DNA of 5,721 nt, taken from assembly GCA_937900305.1 (NCBI GenBank), contig CALCCV010000287.1, positions 1-5,721 on the forward strand. The letters are read 5' to 3'. Below, piece by piece: positions 1 to 5,495 of this stretch (the stretch's first letter is position 1; every line of letters starts with the position of its first letter). A program made the translations under genes and the position numbers. This stretch comes from an uncultured Pseudobdellovibrionaceae bacterium (GTDB lineage Bacteria > Bdellovibrionota > Bdellovibrionia > Bdellovibrionales > Bdellovibrionaceae). The notes beneath the pieces are model-generated. The model ran no database searches, was not told the origin of the DNA, and saw only the letters and a list, made by a program, of their open reading frames with translations.

Positions 1-87
1 GCCGTTGGACTGAACGACTTGACCATGGCCGCCGATGTCATCGCTCAATTTGCAAGAGTTGTTTCTCAAGCCTACATTCGAGTTTAA
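1..87 (+). CDS. C-terminal end of an unidentified protein (partial)
   Basis: Frame 1 is open from the window edge to a TAA at 85-87, giving 28 residues (AVGLNDLTMAADV at the start, SQAYIRV at the end). The composition (small hydrophobics, Asp, Arg, Gln) fits an amphipathic C-terminal helix of a soluble enzyme. Nothing here identifies the family; the pattern slightly recalls helical tails of metallopeptidases, but that is only an impression. The gene lies on the same strand as the regulator at 181, separated by about 93 AT-rich bases with no obvious terminator hairpin. An open frame this short could occur by chance, so the call rests on its protein-like composition and on the abrupt change to AT-rich sequence right after the stop. 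Confidence 0.55.
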   Translation, partial: AVGLNDLTMAADVIAQFARVVSQAYIRV

Positions 88-105
88 TGTTTTCATAAAA
101 ATTGT

Positions 106-122
106 ATTTATAATTTATAAAT
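106..122. promoter_or_regulatory. AT-only dyad upstream of the regulator gene
   Basis: The bases ATTTATAATTTATAAAT form an 8-1-8 inverted repeat centred on position 114. It contains a consensus -10 hexamer (TATAAT, 109-114), although no good -35 lies at the right distance. The 13-base core TTATAATTTATAA (108-120) recurs exactly at 1594-1606. The site is about 60 bases before the regulator start codon, a suitable place for a promoter or an operator. Low sequence complexity makes chance recurrence fairly easy. Confidence 0.3.
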
Positions 123-180
123 TCTTGCTAATCTATTCGCGAATGACGTGAATGAATGGTCGTGGGAAGGGTTCTTAATA

Positions 181-990
181 ATGAAGCTCGCTATTTGGCA
201 TTTTGACGACTACAAAGAGTATCTTTCAGCCTTGGTTAAAGATCCAGAATCACCTTATGGAATTGTATCTAAATTAGCCGAGGCGGCGGAATGCCAGCCG
301 TCGTATCTTTCGCAAGTATTGCACGGAAAGCCGCACCTGTTGCCCGATCACGCTTGGGGTATCGGTCGGTATTTAAATCTTTCCGAATTAGAGCTGGAAT
401 ATTTCTTGGCCTTAGTCGAACTCAGTCGCGCAGTTTCTTCAAAGTGGCGCCAACGAGTGAAAATGCGACTTGAAATCCTGCGAAGCGAAGCGAAAGACAT
501 TGGCTCACGCTTCAGTCGAGCACTGAAGCAGTTAGATGCTTTTAGAGAACTGTACTATTCTTCCTGGACTTGGGCAGCTTTGCATCAACTGACGAGTCTG
601 CCAAATTGCCAGAGCACTGAAGCTCTGGCGGAACGAATCGGTTTGCCCATTGCGACGGTAGAAGCACAACTTGAAAAGCTCGAACAACAAGGCCTGATCC
701 AGCGAGAGCGAGGCCGATGGCTGCATTCTGGAACATCCATAGAAGTTTCAAAAAAATCCCCCCTTCTTGTCAGTCACTTGCAAAATTGGCGCGGACAAGC
801 AGTTCAAATGGCCCAGCGTTATCAAGTTTCTGGCAATGTCCATTTCTCCGGAGTCTATTCGTTGTCGAATGCAGCCTACAAAGAGCTAAAGGATGCGTTA
901 CTCAAATACGTTGAGAAATTTGACAAAGTCGCCGGTCCCTCAGCCAGCGAAGATGTCGCCATCTTAAACTGCGATTTATTTAAAATTTGA
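181..990 (+). CDS. TIGR02147/DUF4423-type transcriptional regulator
   Basis: A predicted 269-residue cytoplasmic DNA-binding protein. The N-terminus (WHFDDYKEYL, residues 6-15) matches the usual opening of the TIGR02147 family. Residues 28-70 look like an XRE-like helix-turn-helix, with SYLSQVLHGK (41-50) as the likely recognition part. Residues about 126-182 form a winged helix: an Ala-Leu-Ala-Glu-Arg-Ile-Gly-Leu-Pro helix start, then LEKLEQQGLIQRERGRW. The C-terminal domain (about 195-269) carries HFSGVYSLS and ends near ILNCDLF, typical of DUF4423. Start choice: GGGAAGGG at 164-171 sits 9 bases before ATG 181. A GTG at 148 in the same frame would add 11 residues that do not resemble the family and has no ribosome site. 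The gene ends in a 15-base convergent overlap with the small exported protein gene. Members of the family are known mostly from Bdellovibrio-like bacteria; their targets and ligands are generally unknown. Confidence 0.92.
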   Translation: MKLAIWHFDDYKEYLSALVKDPESPYGIVSKLAEAAECQPSYLSQVLHGKPHLLPDHAWGIGRYLNLSELELEYFLALVELSRAVSSKWRQRVKMRLEILRSEAKDIGSRFSRALKQLDAFRELYYSSWTWAALHQLTSLPNCQSTEALAERIGLPIATVEAQLEKLEQQGLIQRERGRWLHSGTSIEVSKKSPLLVSHLQNWRGQAVQMAQRYQVSGNVHFSGVYSLSNAAYKELKDALLKYVEKFDKVAGPSASEDVAILNCDLFKI

Positions 991-1476
991 TATTGGTCCA
1001 ACTTGAAATACGTCGACAAAACCGTGGTCCTTATAAGCTTGGCTGTGCTTAATGATTTTCACCACGAACGGATCAGCGTTTTGTGACCAACATTGAAGAC
1101 GAACCGACTGCGTTGCTCCGTCAAGAACGAACCCGTCCTCCCCAGAGCAGACATAACCATTCACAGTTCGAAATAAATACTGGTCCATGATGTACGTAAA
1201 ATGGAGCAAACTCCCTTCCACTATCTCTAGGCCTTTTTTTTCTAAAGCCGATAGCGCTTTTTCTACGATTTCTGGCGTCGCACTGTCGAGTTGCGGTTTC
1301 ATGTAGCGATACAAGCCTTCGAGCTGCTGGTCAGAAATACAGTCTGAAGATAAATGACAATATTCAATGTTCATTTCGATCAACGAGTTCAGCTTTTCCT
1401 GGTAGGTAGCTTGTGGCTGAGCCTGAGTCATCGCGCCTGACAAGAGCATTGCAAAAAATACGAGTGCTGATTTCAT
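976..1476 (-). CDS. Small exported protein with four cysteines, function unknown
   Basis: A 166-residue protein with a clear signal peptide: MKSALVFFAMLLSG is basic then hydrophobic, with probable cleavage after MTQA (residue 19). The mature part is about 147 residues with Cys at 40, 46, 110 and 129, so two disulfides in the periplasm or outside the cell are plausible. Residues 22-90 are helical and acidic/polar (YQEKLNSLIEMNIEYC, PEIVEKALSALEKKGLEI). Residues 92-166 look more beta-rich, with TVNGYVCSGEDGFVLDG and VRLQCWSQNADPFVVKI. I recognise no domain. The start is supported by AAGGAG (complement of 1482-1487) 5 bases before the ATG. The gene converges on the regulator, the stop codons lying within a shared 15 bases (976-990). 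The upstream gap to 1686 is AT-rich and should hold its promoter. Confidence 0.85.
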   Translation of the reverse strand: MKSALVFFAMLLSGAMTQAQPQATYQEKLNSLIEMNIEYCHLSSDCISDQQLEGLYRYMKPQLDSATPEIVEKALSALEKKGLEIVEGSLLHFTYIMDQYLFRTVNGYVCSGEDGFVLDGATQSVRLQCWSQNADPFVVKIIKHSQAYKDHGFVDVFQVGPISNFK

Positions 1477-1685
1477 GGGTTCTCCTTTTTTTAAAAGCGA
1501 TCTTTGTCGCCCGTGTTTTCATTTGTTGGATTAGTTATAAAAGAGAGTCCATTTTACTTCCATATGTCTTTTATAATAAATTTAAGATAAAAATTATAAT
1601 TTATAAGTTTCTAAAAGGCTAAAGAAAGACTCGACAAAGCTCTTCAATTCAGAAATTTGAAAGTTTTGAAAATTGGCCACGACTC
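1477..1685. other. AT-rich intergenic region with second copy of the 13-base dyad
   Basis: This 209-base gap lies between two minus-strand genes. Its centre (about 1556-1615) is very AT-rich. It holds TTATAATTTATAA at 1594-1606, identical to the core at 108-120, and the palindrome ATTATAAT inside it gives a TATAAT on both strands. On the minus strand the complement of 1534-1539 (TATAAC) is another possible -10 closer to the gene, with only a poor -35 partner. Just after the stop of the 1686-2786 gene I see only an imperfect hairpin (about 1647-1663, minus strand TTCAAATT...AATTGAA) without a T-run. There is thus no convincing terminator, and partial read-through into the 976-1476 gene cannot be excluded. 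No coding signal is visible. Confidence 0.4.
1482..1487 (-). promoter_or_regulatory. Ribosome binding site of the small exported protein gene
   Basis: Read on the minus strand this is AAGGAG, 5 bases ahead of the ATG whose complement is 1474-1476. It is the strongest Shine-Dalgarno match among the genes here and fixes the start at 1476. Confidence 0.7.
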
Positions 1686-2786
1686 TCAGTGCAAGAGGAA
1701 CGTGGAAGGCAAACCTTCTTCGTGACCTTGGTGGATTTCCCAAGACAAGCCGCTTCGGGGGTCAAGGCTCAGTATGGTTTGCCAAATCTTGCCGGCCCTA
1801 TTTTGATAGATGTCTGCCTCTGAAACAATTAGGACTTGCTGAAACTCTTCTGGCAAAGGATCCGTCGGTTTTAGCGACGACGCCTCTACATTTGAGAGGT
1901 CAGGAGAGTTTTTTCTCAGGGCTTCCCACAAAACTTGTTCGTCACCCTTCTCGTAATCCTGATGACAAAAGCTCTCCAATTGCGAAAACACCTCTGACCA
2001 CTTTTTTTGAATCTCATCGCACAGCCGAACCTTGTTTGAATGCAACCATTGGATAGGCTTTCGAAGAAAAAGAAGACCCCTGTCAGACCAAGCGAAACGA
2101 GATTCGAGTTCCTTCCGAAGAGCATCGCTGGGTTCGTTCATCATCAAGAAACGGGTCACACCCATAACCCACCCATTGTCAATGGGATCTTCCGAATTTC
2201 TTTCCAGCTGAACAAATCTAGCAGCCTCATGAATCCAAAAAGTAACTTGCTGATTGAAATCAAGATCGAAGAAAGCCGGAAGCAACGTTAAGCCTTTTGA
2301 GTCCTCGAAAATTGCGGCAGGAATTTGTCCATTTGGACACGGATTTTGTGGTTTGGCGGAAGGAGAAGCTAAGTGTACGTCCAATCGATACAGTGCTCCC
2401 CTCAATAGGCTTGGCACTAACGCTTTGGGATCAAGCCCCTTCTCAAGTTCCGAATTAGACAGTCTGTGTTCGAGAGAAATCCAAAATTCGATGATTGCAT
2501 CTCTGGCAAAAATCCATGACTTCAATTTTGATGTCGAAATTTTTGTAAGACCATCTTTTCCTTGATCTTCGTCGGCTTCCAAAATCTCTCGTGAGTCAGC
2601 GTTTTCTCCGACTTTCAACAGGCCGACCACATCGGCCAGCTGAAGCCGGCCCTCCGACTTAACTGTACAACCTCCACCCACACCACCGACAGTTCTAGGC
2701 CCCGCAAGGACGAATTGAGGGAGCAGGCTGAGACTCAAAACCAATAAAAAGGTCTCCATGCTTAGAAGGTGGTTAAACATATTCAT
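1686..2786 (-). CDS. Exported protein with GG-rich N-terminus and a His-Glu motif, function unknown
   Basis: A 366-residue protein with an N-terminal export signal: hydrophobic core TFLLVLSLSLLPQFVLA, probable cleavage after Ala28. Unusually, the region before the core has no Lys or Arg. The mature protein opens with VGGVGGGC (33-40) followed by RLQLADVVGLL. This resembles a layout I associate with Bdellovibrio exported hypothetical proteins (a Gly-Gly run, a Cys, then a Leu-Asp-rich segment). Cysteines are at 40, 150, 256 and 274. Residues 178-194 read FNQQVTFWIHEAARFVQ, a helix carrying His186-Glu187. It has the look of a zinc-peptidase HExxH helix, but the second His is replaced by Arg190, so peptidase activity is not supported. 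The remainder (220-300) is helical and charged. Ribosome site: only a weak AGACGAG precedes ATG 2786; a start at Met10 (2759) is less likely because no Shine-Dalgarno precedes it. The long clean frame with a signal peptide supports a real gene; the overlapping + strand frames are shadows. Confidence 0.85.
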   Translation of the reverse strand: MNMFNHLLSMETFLLVLSLSLLPQFVLAGPRTVGGVGGGCTVKSEGRLQLADVVGLLKVGENADSREILEADEDQGKDGLTKISTSKLKSWIFARDAIIEFWISLEHRLSNSELEKGLDPKALVPSLLRGALYRLDVHLASPSAKPQNPCPNGQIPAAIFEDSKGLTLLPAFFDLDFNQQVTFWIHEAARFVQLERNSEDPIDNGWVMGVTRFLMMNEPSDALRKELESRFAWSDRGLLFLRKPIQWLHSNKVRLCDEIQKKWSEVFSQLESFCHQDYEKGDEQVLWEALRKNSPDLSNVEASSLKPTDPLPEEFQQVLIVSEADIYQNRAGKIWQTILSLDPRSGLSWEIHQGHEEGLPSTFLLH

Positions 2787-2956
2787 CGAAACTCGTCTTT
2801 CTTGGGTTTCGATTCAATTTTGCAAAAATGTGGCCACCGGCGACGAGAAGGGTCGTCCTCAAACAGAGCGTTTGTGAAATCGCACTAAAAATTTACGAGA
2901 GGGTCCACTTAAGGTTTTTCAATGACCGCTCTCGATTGTGAGGGCAATCCGCTCCT
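2787..2956. other. Divergent intergenic region
   Basis: These 170 bases separate the exported protein gene (leftward) from the MAPEG gene (rightward), so promoters for both should lie here, but no good -35/-10 pair stands out. A short hairpin is present: GACGA (2842-2846) and TCGTC (2853-2857) around a 6-base loop. A 37-codon frame (ATG 2828 to TGA 2941, MWPPATRRVVLKQ...) ends 15 bases before the MAPEG start. It has no ribosome site and a basic, unremarkable composition, so it is not called as a gene. Confidence 0.3.
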
Positions 2957-3349
2957 ATGAATCTTGAAATTCAGTATCTAATTTATTCTGCTGCTTTAGG
3001 TCTCGCTCAAATTTTGGCGGGTGCAGGACTGTCAACCCTCCAGCGCGGAGTGCAGTGGAACTTAAGCGCTCGGGACTCAAACCCGGTGCCGCTTCAAGGA
3101 AAGGCAGCTCGTATGGAAAGGTGCCTTGCGAACTTTAAAGAGACCTTTCCACTTTTCATCGACGGAGTTTTTGCCATCACGTACCTACAAAAAACGAGCT
3201 CCCAGACAGCTCTTGCATCCCAAATTTATTTCGTGGCCCGCCTGCTTAATATACCTCTGTACATTTTCGGCGTTCCTTACTTAAGAACGCTCGTCTGGGC
3301 TGGAGCGACAATCTCAATCTGCTACCTGTTCTGTGCAGCTTTGGGATGA
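2957..3349 (+). CDS. MAPEG family integral membrane protein
   Basis: A 130-residue inner-membrane protein of the MAPEG family (PF01124: membrane-associated proteins in eicosanoid and glutathione metabolism), at the normal length for short bacterial members. Four hydrophobic segments are visible at about 5-27, 62-78, 88-106 and 108-128. Family signatures are GKAARMERCLANFKETFPLF (48-67), matching the conserved Arg-Ala-x-x-Asn-x-x-Glu-x-x-Pro pattern, and YFVARLLNIPLY...GVPYLRTLVW (91-114). Characterised relatives use glutathione or act on lipid peroxides; the substrate of bacterial members like this is generally unknown. GAGGG at 2940-2944 lies 12 bases before ATG 2957, a rather long spacing. 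Its last 36 bases overlap the end of the minus-strand type III PKS remnant. Confidence 0.93.
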   Translation: MNLEIQYLIYSAALGLAQILAGAGLSTLQRGVQWNLSARDSNPVPLQGKAARMERCLANFKETFPLFIDGVFAITYLQKTSSQTALASQIYFVARLLNIPLYIFGVPYLRTLVWAGATISICYLFCAALG

Positions 3350-3685
3350 ACCATGCTTCCACCTTCCAACGCACACTTCGGCGGTAATTCCAGGACCAAA
3401 ACCTGCAATGATTCCTTTAGCGTTATCACACATTAAATTGGCCTCAAATGCTCTCCGAATAGCATCCAATACGACAGCGCTGGCAATGTTTCCGTAATTT
3501 GTTAGCGTCTCTCGACTATAATTTAATGTATCACAATCAATGAGCTCAATCGGTTCATGAAATACCTGCACCTCAAAAGGCCGGACGAAGTTCCGCAACT
3601 CACTTTTGACCCAATCTCTAAGACTGCATTCAAGGAGCATGACGGGCGCAGAAAACTCACTAACAGAGGTGAGTCGAAGTGGATA
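3314..3685 (-). pseudogene. C-terminal remnant of a type III polyketide synthase (chalcone/stilbene synthase family)
   Basis: From ATG 3640 the frame gives 108 residues, against roughly 350-400 for a full type III PKS. It retains two C-terminal hallmarks of the family. One is YSRETLTNYGNIASA (41-55), including the catalytic-Asn position Asn51 (chalcone synthase GNMSS motif). The other is GFGPGITAE (80-88), the GFGPG loop. The N-terminal half with the catalytic Cys is absent, and the next gene starts at 3858, leaving no room for it. The frame stays open upstream to 3685, where an in-frame TAG (3686-3688) stops it. The same frame beyond the stop reads MSLFGCL from 3754, possibly a relic of the conserved LFGDGA stretch. 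Between FVRPF (18-22) and LNYSRE (39-44) there are only 16 residues and no HPGG, so the catalytic His segment looks deleted. Interpretation: a decayed, non-functional gene. A stand-alone small protein of unknown use is the alternative. The last residues (KHGSSQSCTEQVAD) run past the normal family end into the MAPEG gene. Confidence 0.7.
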
Positions 3686-3857
3686 CTATGCGTGGCGCAA
3701 GAGACCTCTGCTACTTTTATGCAACTGAGGCTTAAGACAGCCGAACAATGACATTTCGATAGGATTTAGACTTGCTAAGGAAGTTCAACACATGGCGTAC
3801 AGACAGGTTTTCTCAATATTTAGTTGAACTAAAGAGTCGTCCTAGTAGAGTTGCGCC
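3686..3857. other. Intergenic stretch, probably eroded PKS sequence and promoter of the secreted protein gene
   Basis: These 172 bases lie between divergent features: the PKS remnant to the left and the secreted protein gene to the right. The minus-strand frame in phase with the remnant is open from 3754 down to the TAG at 3686-3688 and may be eroded coding sequence. Other minus frames show no polyketide synthase motif. The promoter of the + strand gene must be here or upstream, but no convincing hexamer pair is visible. Confidence 0.35.
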
Positions 3858-4973
3858 ATGAAGAATTACATAGCACTCTCCATAGTTTTTATCCTTTTAG
3901 CTTTTTCTTCAATATCAACATCATGGGCACTGGACCTGGCCAAAGTTGATGATGAAATTAAGAAAATCAATTTACAAGCTCAAGAGGCAAACTATCCTCT
4001 TATAGCCTTAACTCGAGACCATTTCGATATTGCCATTCGTAATGGCCGAAAATATTTTTTTCCCAAAAATCTTCGTCGAGATTTGGATCTCGCAGTTAAC
4101 GATGGACTTCTTTCTAGTCGGTCAAAACTTGAGATCCAAGCGTTCCCGGAAGAAAATATTTATCGCGTAGATTACGTCGTCCAAATTAACCCTCATTCGG
4201 CTTCACCGATCTCACTTGTTGAAGGACTGGATTTTTACCTTGAAAATCCGGAAGTCCGCGCGGGTTGTGACTCACACCCTTCCCTTTGTACTGAGCCAGA
4301 ATTTTTCTCTAGTTTTTTGACACCTCAATCTCAAGTTCCCACTTTTCCATATGTCGTTCAGAAAAAAGAATTACGTTTTACCCCGGCACAAATTCAAGAA
4401 AGACCGGAAACAGCCAATTTCTCTCAAATTGGACTTCAAATCTTCATTTCGGTAAGTCGTCAAAATATCCAGCAAGTTGTGGAATATTTTGGTTTTGGAC
4501 AAGATTCACAAAAAATGAAATCAATACTTGAAAAAAAGCTCGGCAGCGCGGCCCAAGTTGAAGTTGATTTACGGCATATTATGCCACTAGCTGTTCAGAT
4601 TTCGCTAGATAGGTTTCCTACGACCTCTCATGGTGAGTTTGACGTTTGTTACAATGCCGCAAGTACATTCTATAATAGTAGTCATAAGCAGGGAAACAAC
4701 TCCACTGAACTCCTCCAATCGATTTTGAATCGATATTACTGTCCGAGAAACAACTTATCTGATTTGCGGTTTGGAGACATTTTGTATTCTGGCGGACATG
4801 CCGTTCGCTATATTATGTTTGACGCCAACGCTGGAAGACATGTTGTTTATCAAATGAACTCTGGAGGATTTGAGGCGTGGAGATTCATATATCTTGATGA
4901 GGCATTTCGCTACTCGGGCGATCCTGAAGTTCCATTTAGGGAATTTTATGATGCTTATTCGCGCTGTAGATAA
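3858..4973 (+). CDS. Secreted protein with papain/NlpC-P60-like C-terminal domain, function unknown
   Basis: A 371-residue protein with a signal peptide (MKNYIALSIVFILLAFSS..., probable cleavage after SWA, residue 24). Residues 25-250 form a region I do not recognise, with mixed helix and strand and Cys137/Cys144 near one another. The C-terminal part looks like a papain-fold hydrolase. Cys264 lies at a helix start (FDVCYNAASTFY). LRFGDILYSGGHAVRYIMFD (303-322) resembles the Gly-Asp-hydrophobic turn followed by the catalytic His strand (His314) of NlpC/P60 or CHAP enzymes. VVYQMNSGG (329-337) offers a possible third polar residue (Gln332 or Asn334). Such domains cleave peptidoglycan peptides or related amides; substrate and activity here are inference. 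Cys295 and Cys370 could form a disulfide. No strong ribosome site precedes ATG 3858 (GTAGAG at 3845-3850 is the best). The gene looks AT-richer than its neighbours, compatible with transfer or relaxed constraint. Confidence 0.9.
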   Translation: MKNYIALSIVFILLAFSSISTSWALDLAKVDDEIKKINLQAQEANYPLIALTRDHFDIAIRNGRKYFFPKNLRRDLDLAVNDGLLSSRSKLEIQAFPEENIYRVDYVVQINPHSASPISLVEGLDFYLENPEVRAGCDSHPSLCTEPEFFSSFLTPQSQVPTFPYVVQKKELRFTPAQIQERPETANFSQIGLQIFISVSRQNIQQVVEYFGFGQDSQKMKSILEKKLGSAAQVEVDLRHIMPLAVQISLDRFPTTSHGEFDVCYNAASTFYNSSHKQGNNSTELLQSILNRYYCPRNNLSDLRFGDILYSGGHAVRYIMFDANAGRHVVYQMNSGGFEAWRFIYLDEAFRYSGDPEVPFREFYDAYSRCR

Positions 4974-5064
4974 TTGTATTCCGATAGGATCGGTCCCCCT
5001 GCCGGGTGCTTGATCTACAGTTAAATCTGCCGAAGACTTAAGTTAACCACTTCAATTCTAATGG

Positions 5065-5092
5065 CGAAATCAGCGGGAACGCGCTGATTTCG
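5065..5092. repeat. Perfect 11-bp inverted repeat (hairpin)
   Basis: CGAAATCAGCG (5065-5075) pairs exactly with CGCTGATTTCG (5082-5092) around the 6-base loop GGAACG. It lies about 90 bases after the stop of the secreted protein gene. No T-run follows on the + strand (ATGGAGC) or on the minus strand, so it is not a standard intrinsic terminator. It could stabilise a transcript 3' end, belong to a dispersed palindromic repeat family, or be part of an RNA. Confidence 0.7.
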
Positions 5093-5153
5093 ATGGAGCT
5101 CAAACAAAAGTTAAATTGCCTTAGATTGCGCTGGCTAACTGCTTGGCCGTTCT

Positions 5154-5178
5154 AATAGGATCCCTTTTGGATCCTATT
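5154..5178. repeat. Perfect 10-bp inverted repeat (hairpin)
   Basis: AATAGGATCC (5154-5163) pairs exactly with GGATCCTATT (5169-5178) around CTTTT. A T-G pair (5153/5179) may extend it. The + strand downstream (GATTATTGAAA) is AT-rich but has no real T-run, so a weak terminator for the 3858 gene is possible but not shown. Confidence 0.7.
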
Positions 5179-5272
5179 GATTATTGAAACCTGGCTTATG
5201 ATAGCACTACCGTCTTTCGCGCCGAGCGTGGACTCGGTACTTCCACTTAAGCCCATGCGCCTAGGAGTCTTG

Positions 5273-5292
5273 AGCTTTCCGAAGCTTTCCGA
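5273..5292. repeat. Tandem duplication of a 10-base unit
   Basis: AGCTTTCCGA occurs twice back to back (5273-5282, 5283-5292). The first copy with the start of the second can fold as AGCTT-TCCG-AAGCT, a stem capped by a UNCG-type loop. A 10-base duplication shifts any reading frame running through it, which suits a non-coding or decayed region. Confidence 0.6.
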
Positions 5293-5495
5293 TTCCAATC
5301 AGGCTGTGCCGACGCCTTGAAGAACTAGAGTCCATCGTTTTTCTGGACTTCAGTTTTTCAGCTCTAGTTGTCTCGAGAGCAGTCGTTAACCGGTACCCAA
5401 CTTACTCATTGAATGGTGTCATTCGAACGCTCGAGCAAAGCGATGTCAGGTTTAATTCGGTGGGTGATGTGATTTCGCTGCCGCCGATCAACTAA
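5274..5495 (+). pseudogene. Possible gene remnant: open frame without a start codon
   Basis: A 73-residue frame is open between TGA 5271-5273 and TAA 5493-5495. It reads protein-like in places (LCRRLEELESIVFLDFSFSA, then NGVIRTLEQSDVRFNSVGDV) but has no ATG and no ribosome site. A short ATG frame (5255-5320, MRLGVLSFPKLSD...) runs into the same area in another phase, so a frameshift near 5300 could have split one gene. I cannot name a family. The opposite strand is also partly open here, so chance is a real alternative. Confidence 0.25.
5323..5369. repeat. Nested inverted repeats
   Basis: The outer arms AACTAGAG (5323-5330) and CTCTAGTT (5362-5369) enclose a second stem-loop, with GTCCA (5330-5334) and TGGAC (5344-5348) around a T-rich loop. 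The arms share G5330, so both cannot form completely at once. GTTTTTCTG and GTTTTTCAG (5337-5345, 5353-5361) are near-identical direct repeats within it. Confidence 0.4.

Noticed and set aside
148..180. GTG start extending the regulator by 11 residues
   Set aside because: It has no ribosome site, and the extra residues (starting MNEWSWEG) do not fit the family; ATG 181 has GGGAAGGG at good spacing.
1673..2565. Three + strand frames (1673-2056, 2040-2291, 2254-2565)
   Set aside because: They lie opposite the 1686-2786 gene, overlap one another, and have no ribosome sites or recognisable domains; the minus-strand gene has a signal peptide and a continuous frame.
2828..2941. 37-codon frame just before the MAPEG gene
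   Set aside because: It has no Shine-Dalgarno, an unremarkable basic sequence, and sits where promoters for two genes are expected.
3557..3751. + strand frame opposite the PKS remnant
   Set aside because: The minus strand carries recognisable chalcone-synthase motifs; the + frame (MKYLHLKRPDEV...) resembles nothing and is likely a shadow.
3693..3858. Inverted 8-mers TGGCGCAA / TTGCGCCA flanking the intergenic region
   Set aside because: Eight bases 150 apart is within chance expectation; no target duplication or transposase is present.
5420..5430. GTTCGAA (minus strand), like a tRNA T-loop
   Set aside because: The flanking bases do not pair as a T-stem, and no acceptor or anticodon arm can be drawn around it.
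5030..5440. Many 6-base palindromes resembling restriction sites (GGATCC, CTCGAG, GGTACC, AAGCTT, CCTAGG, GTTAAC), suggesting a vector polylinker
   Set aside because: About one palindromic hexamer per 64 bases is expected by chance; the number here is only slightly higher, the sites are widely spaced, and the flanks look natural.
5272..5475. Minus-strand partly open frame (GIGKLRKAQDS at its end)
   Set aside because: It is interrupted by stops, is Ser/Arg-rich in the way antisense frames often are, and has no start or family resemblance.
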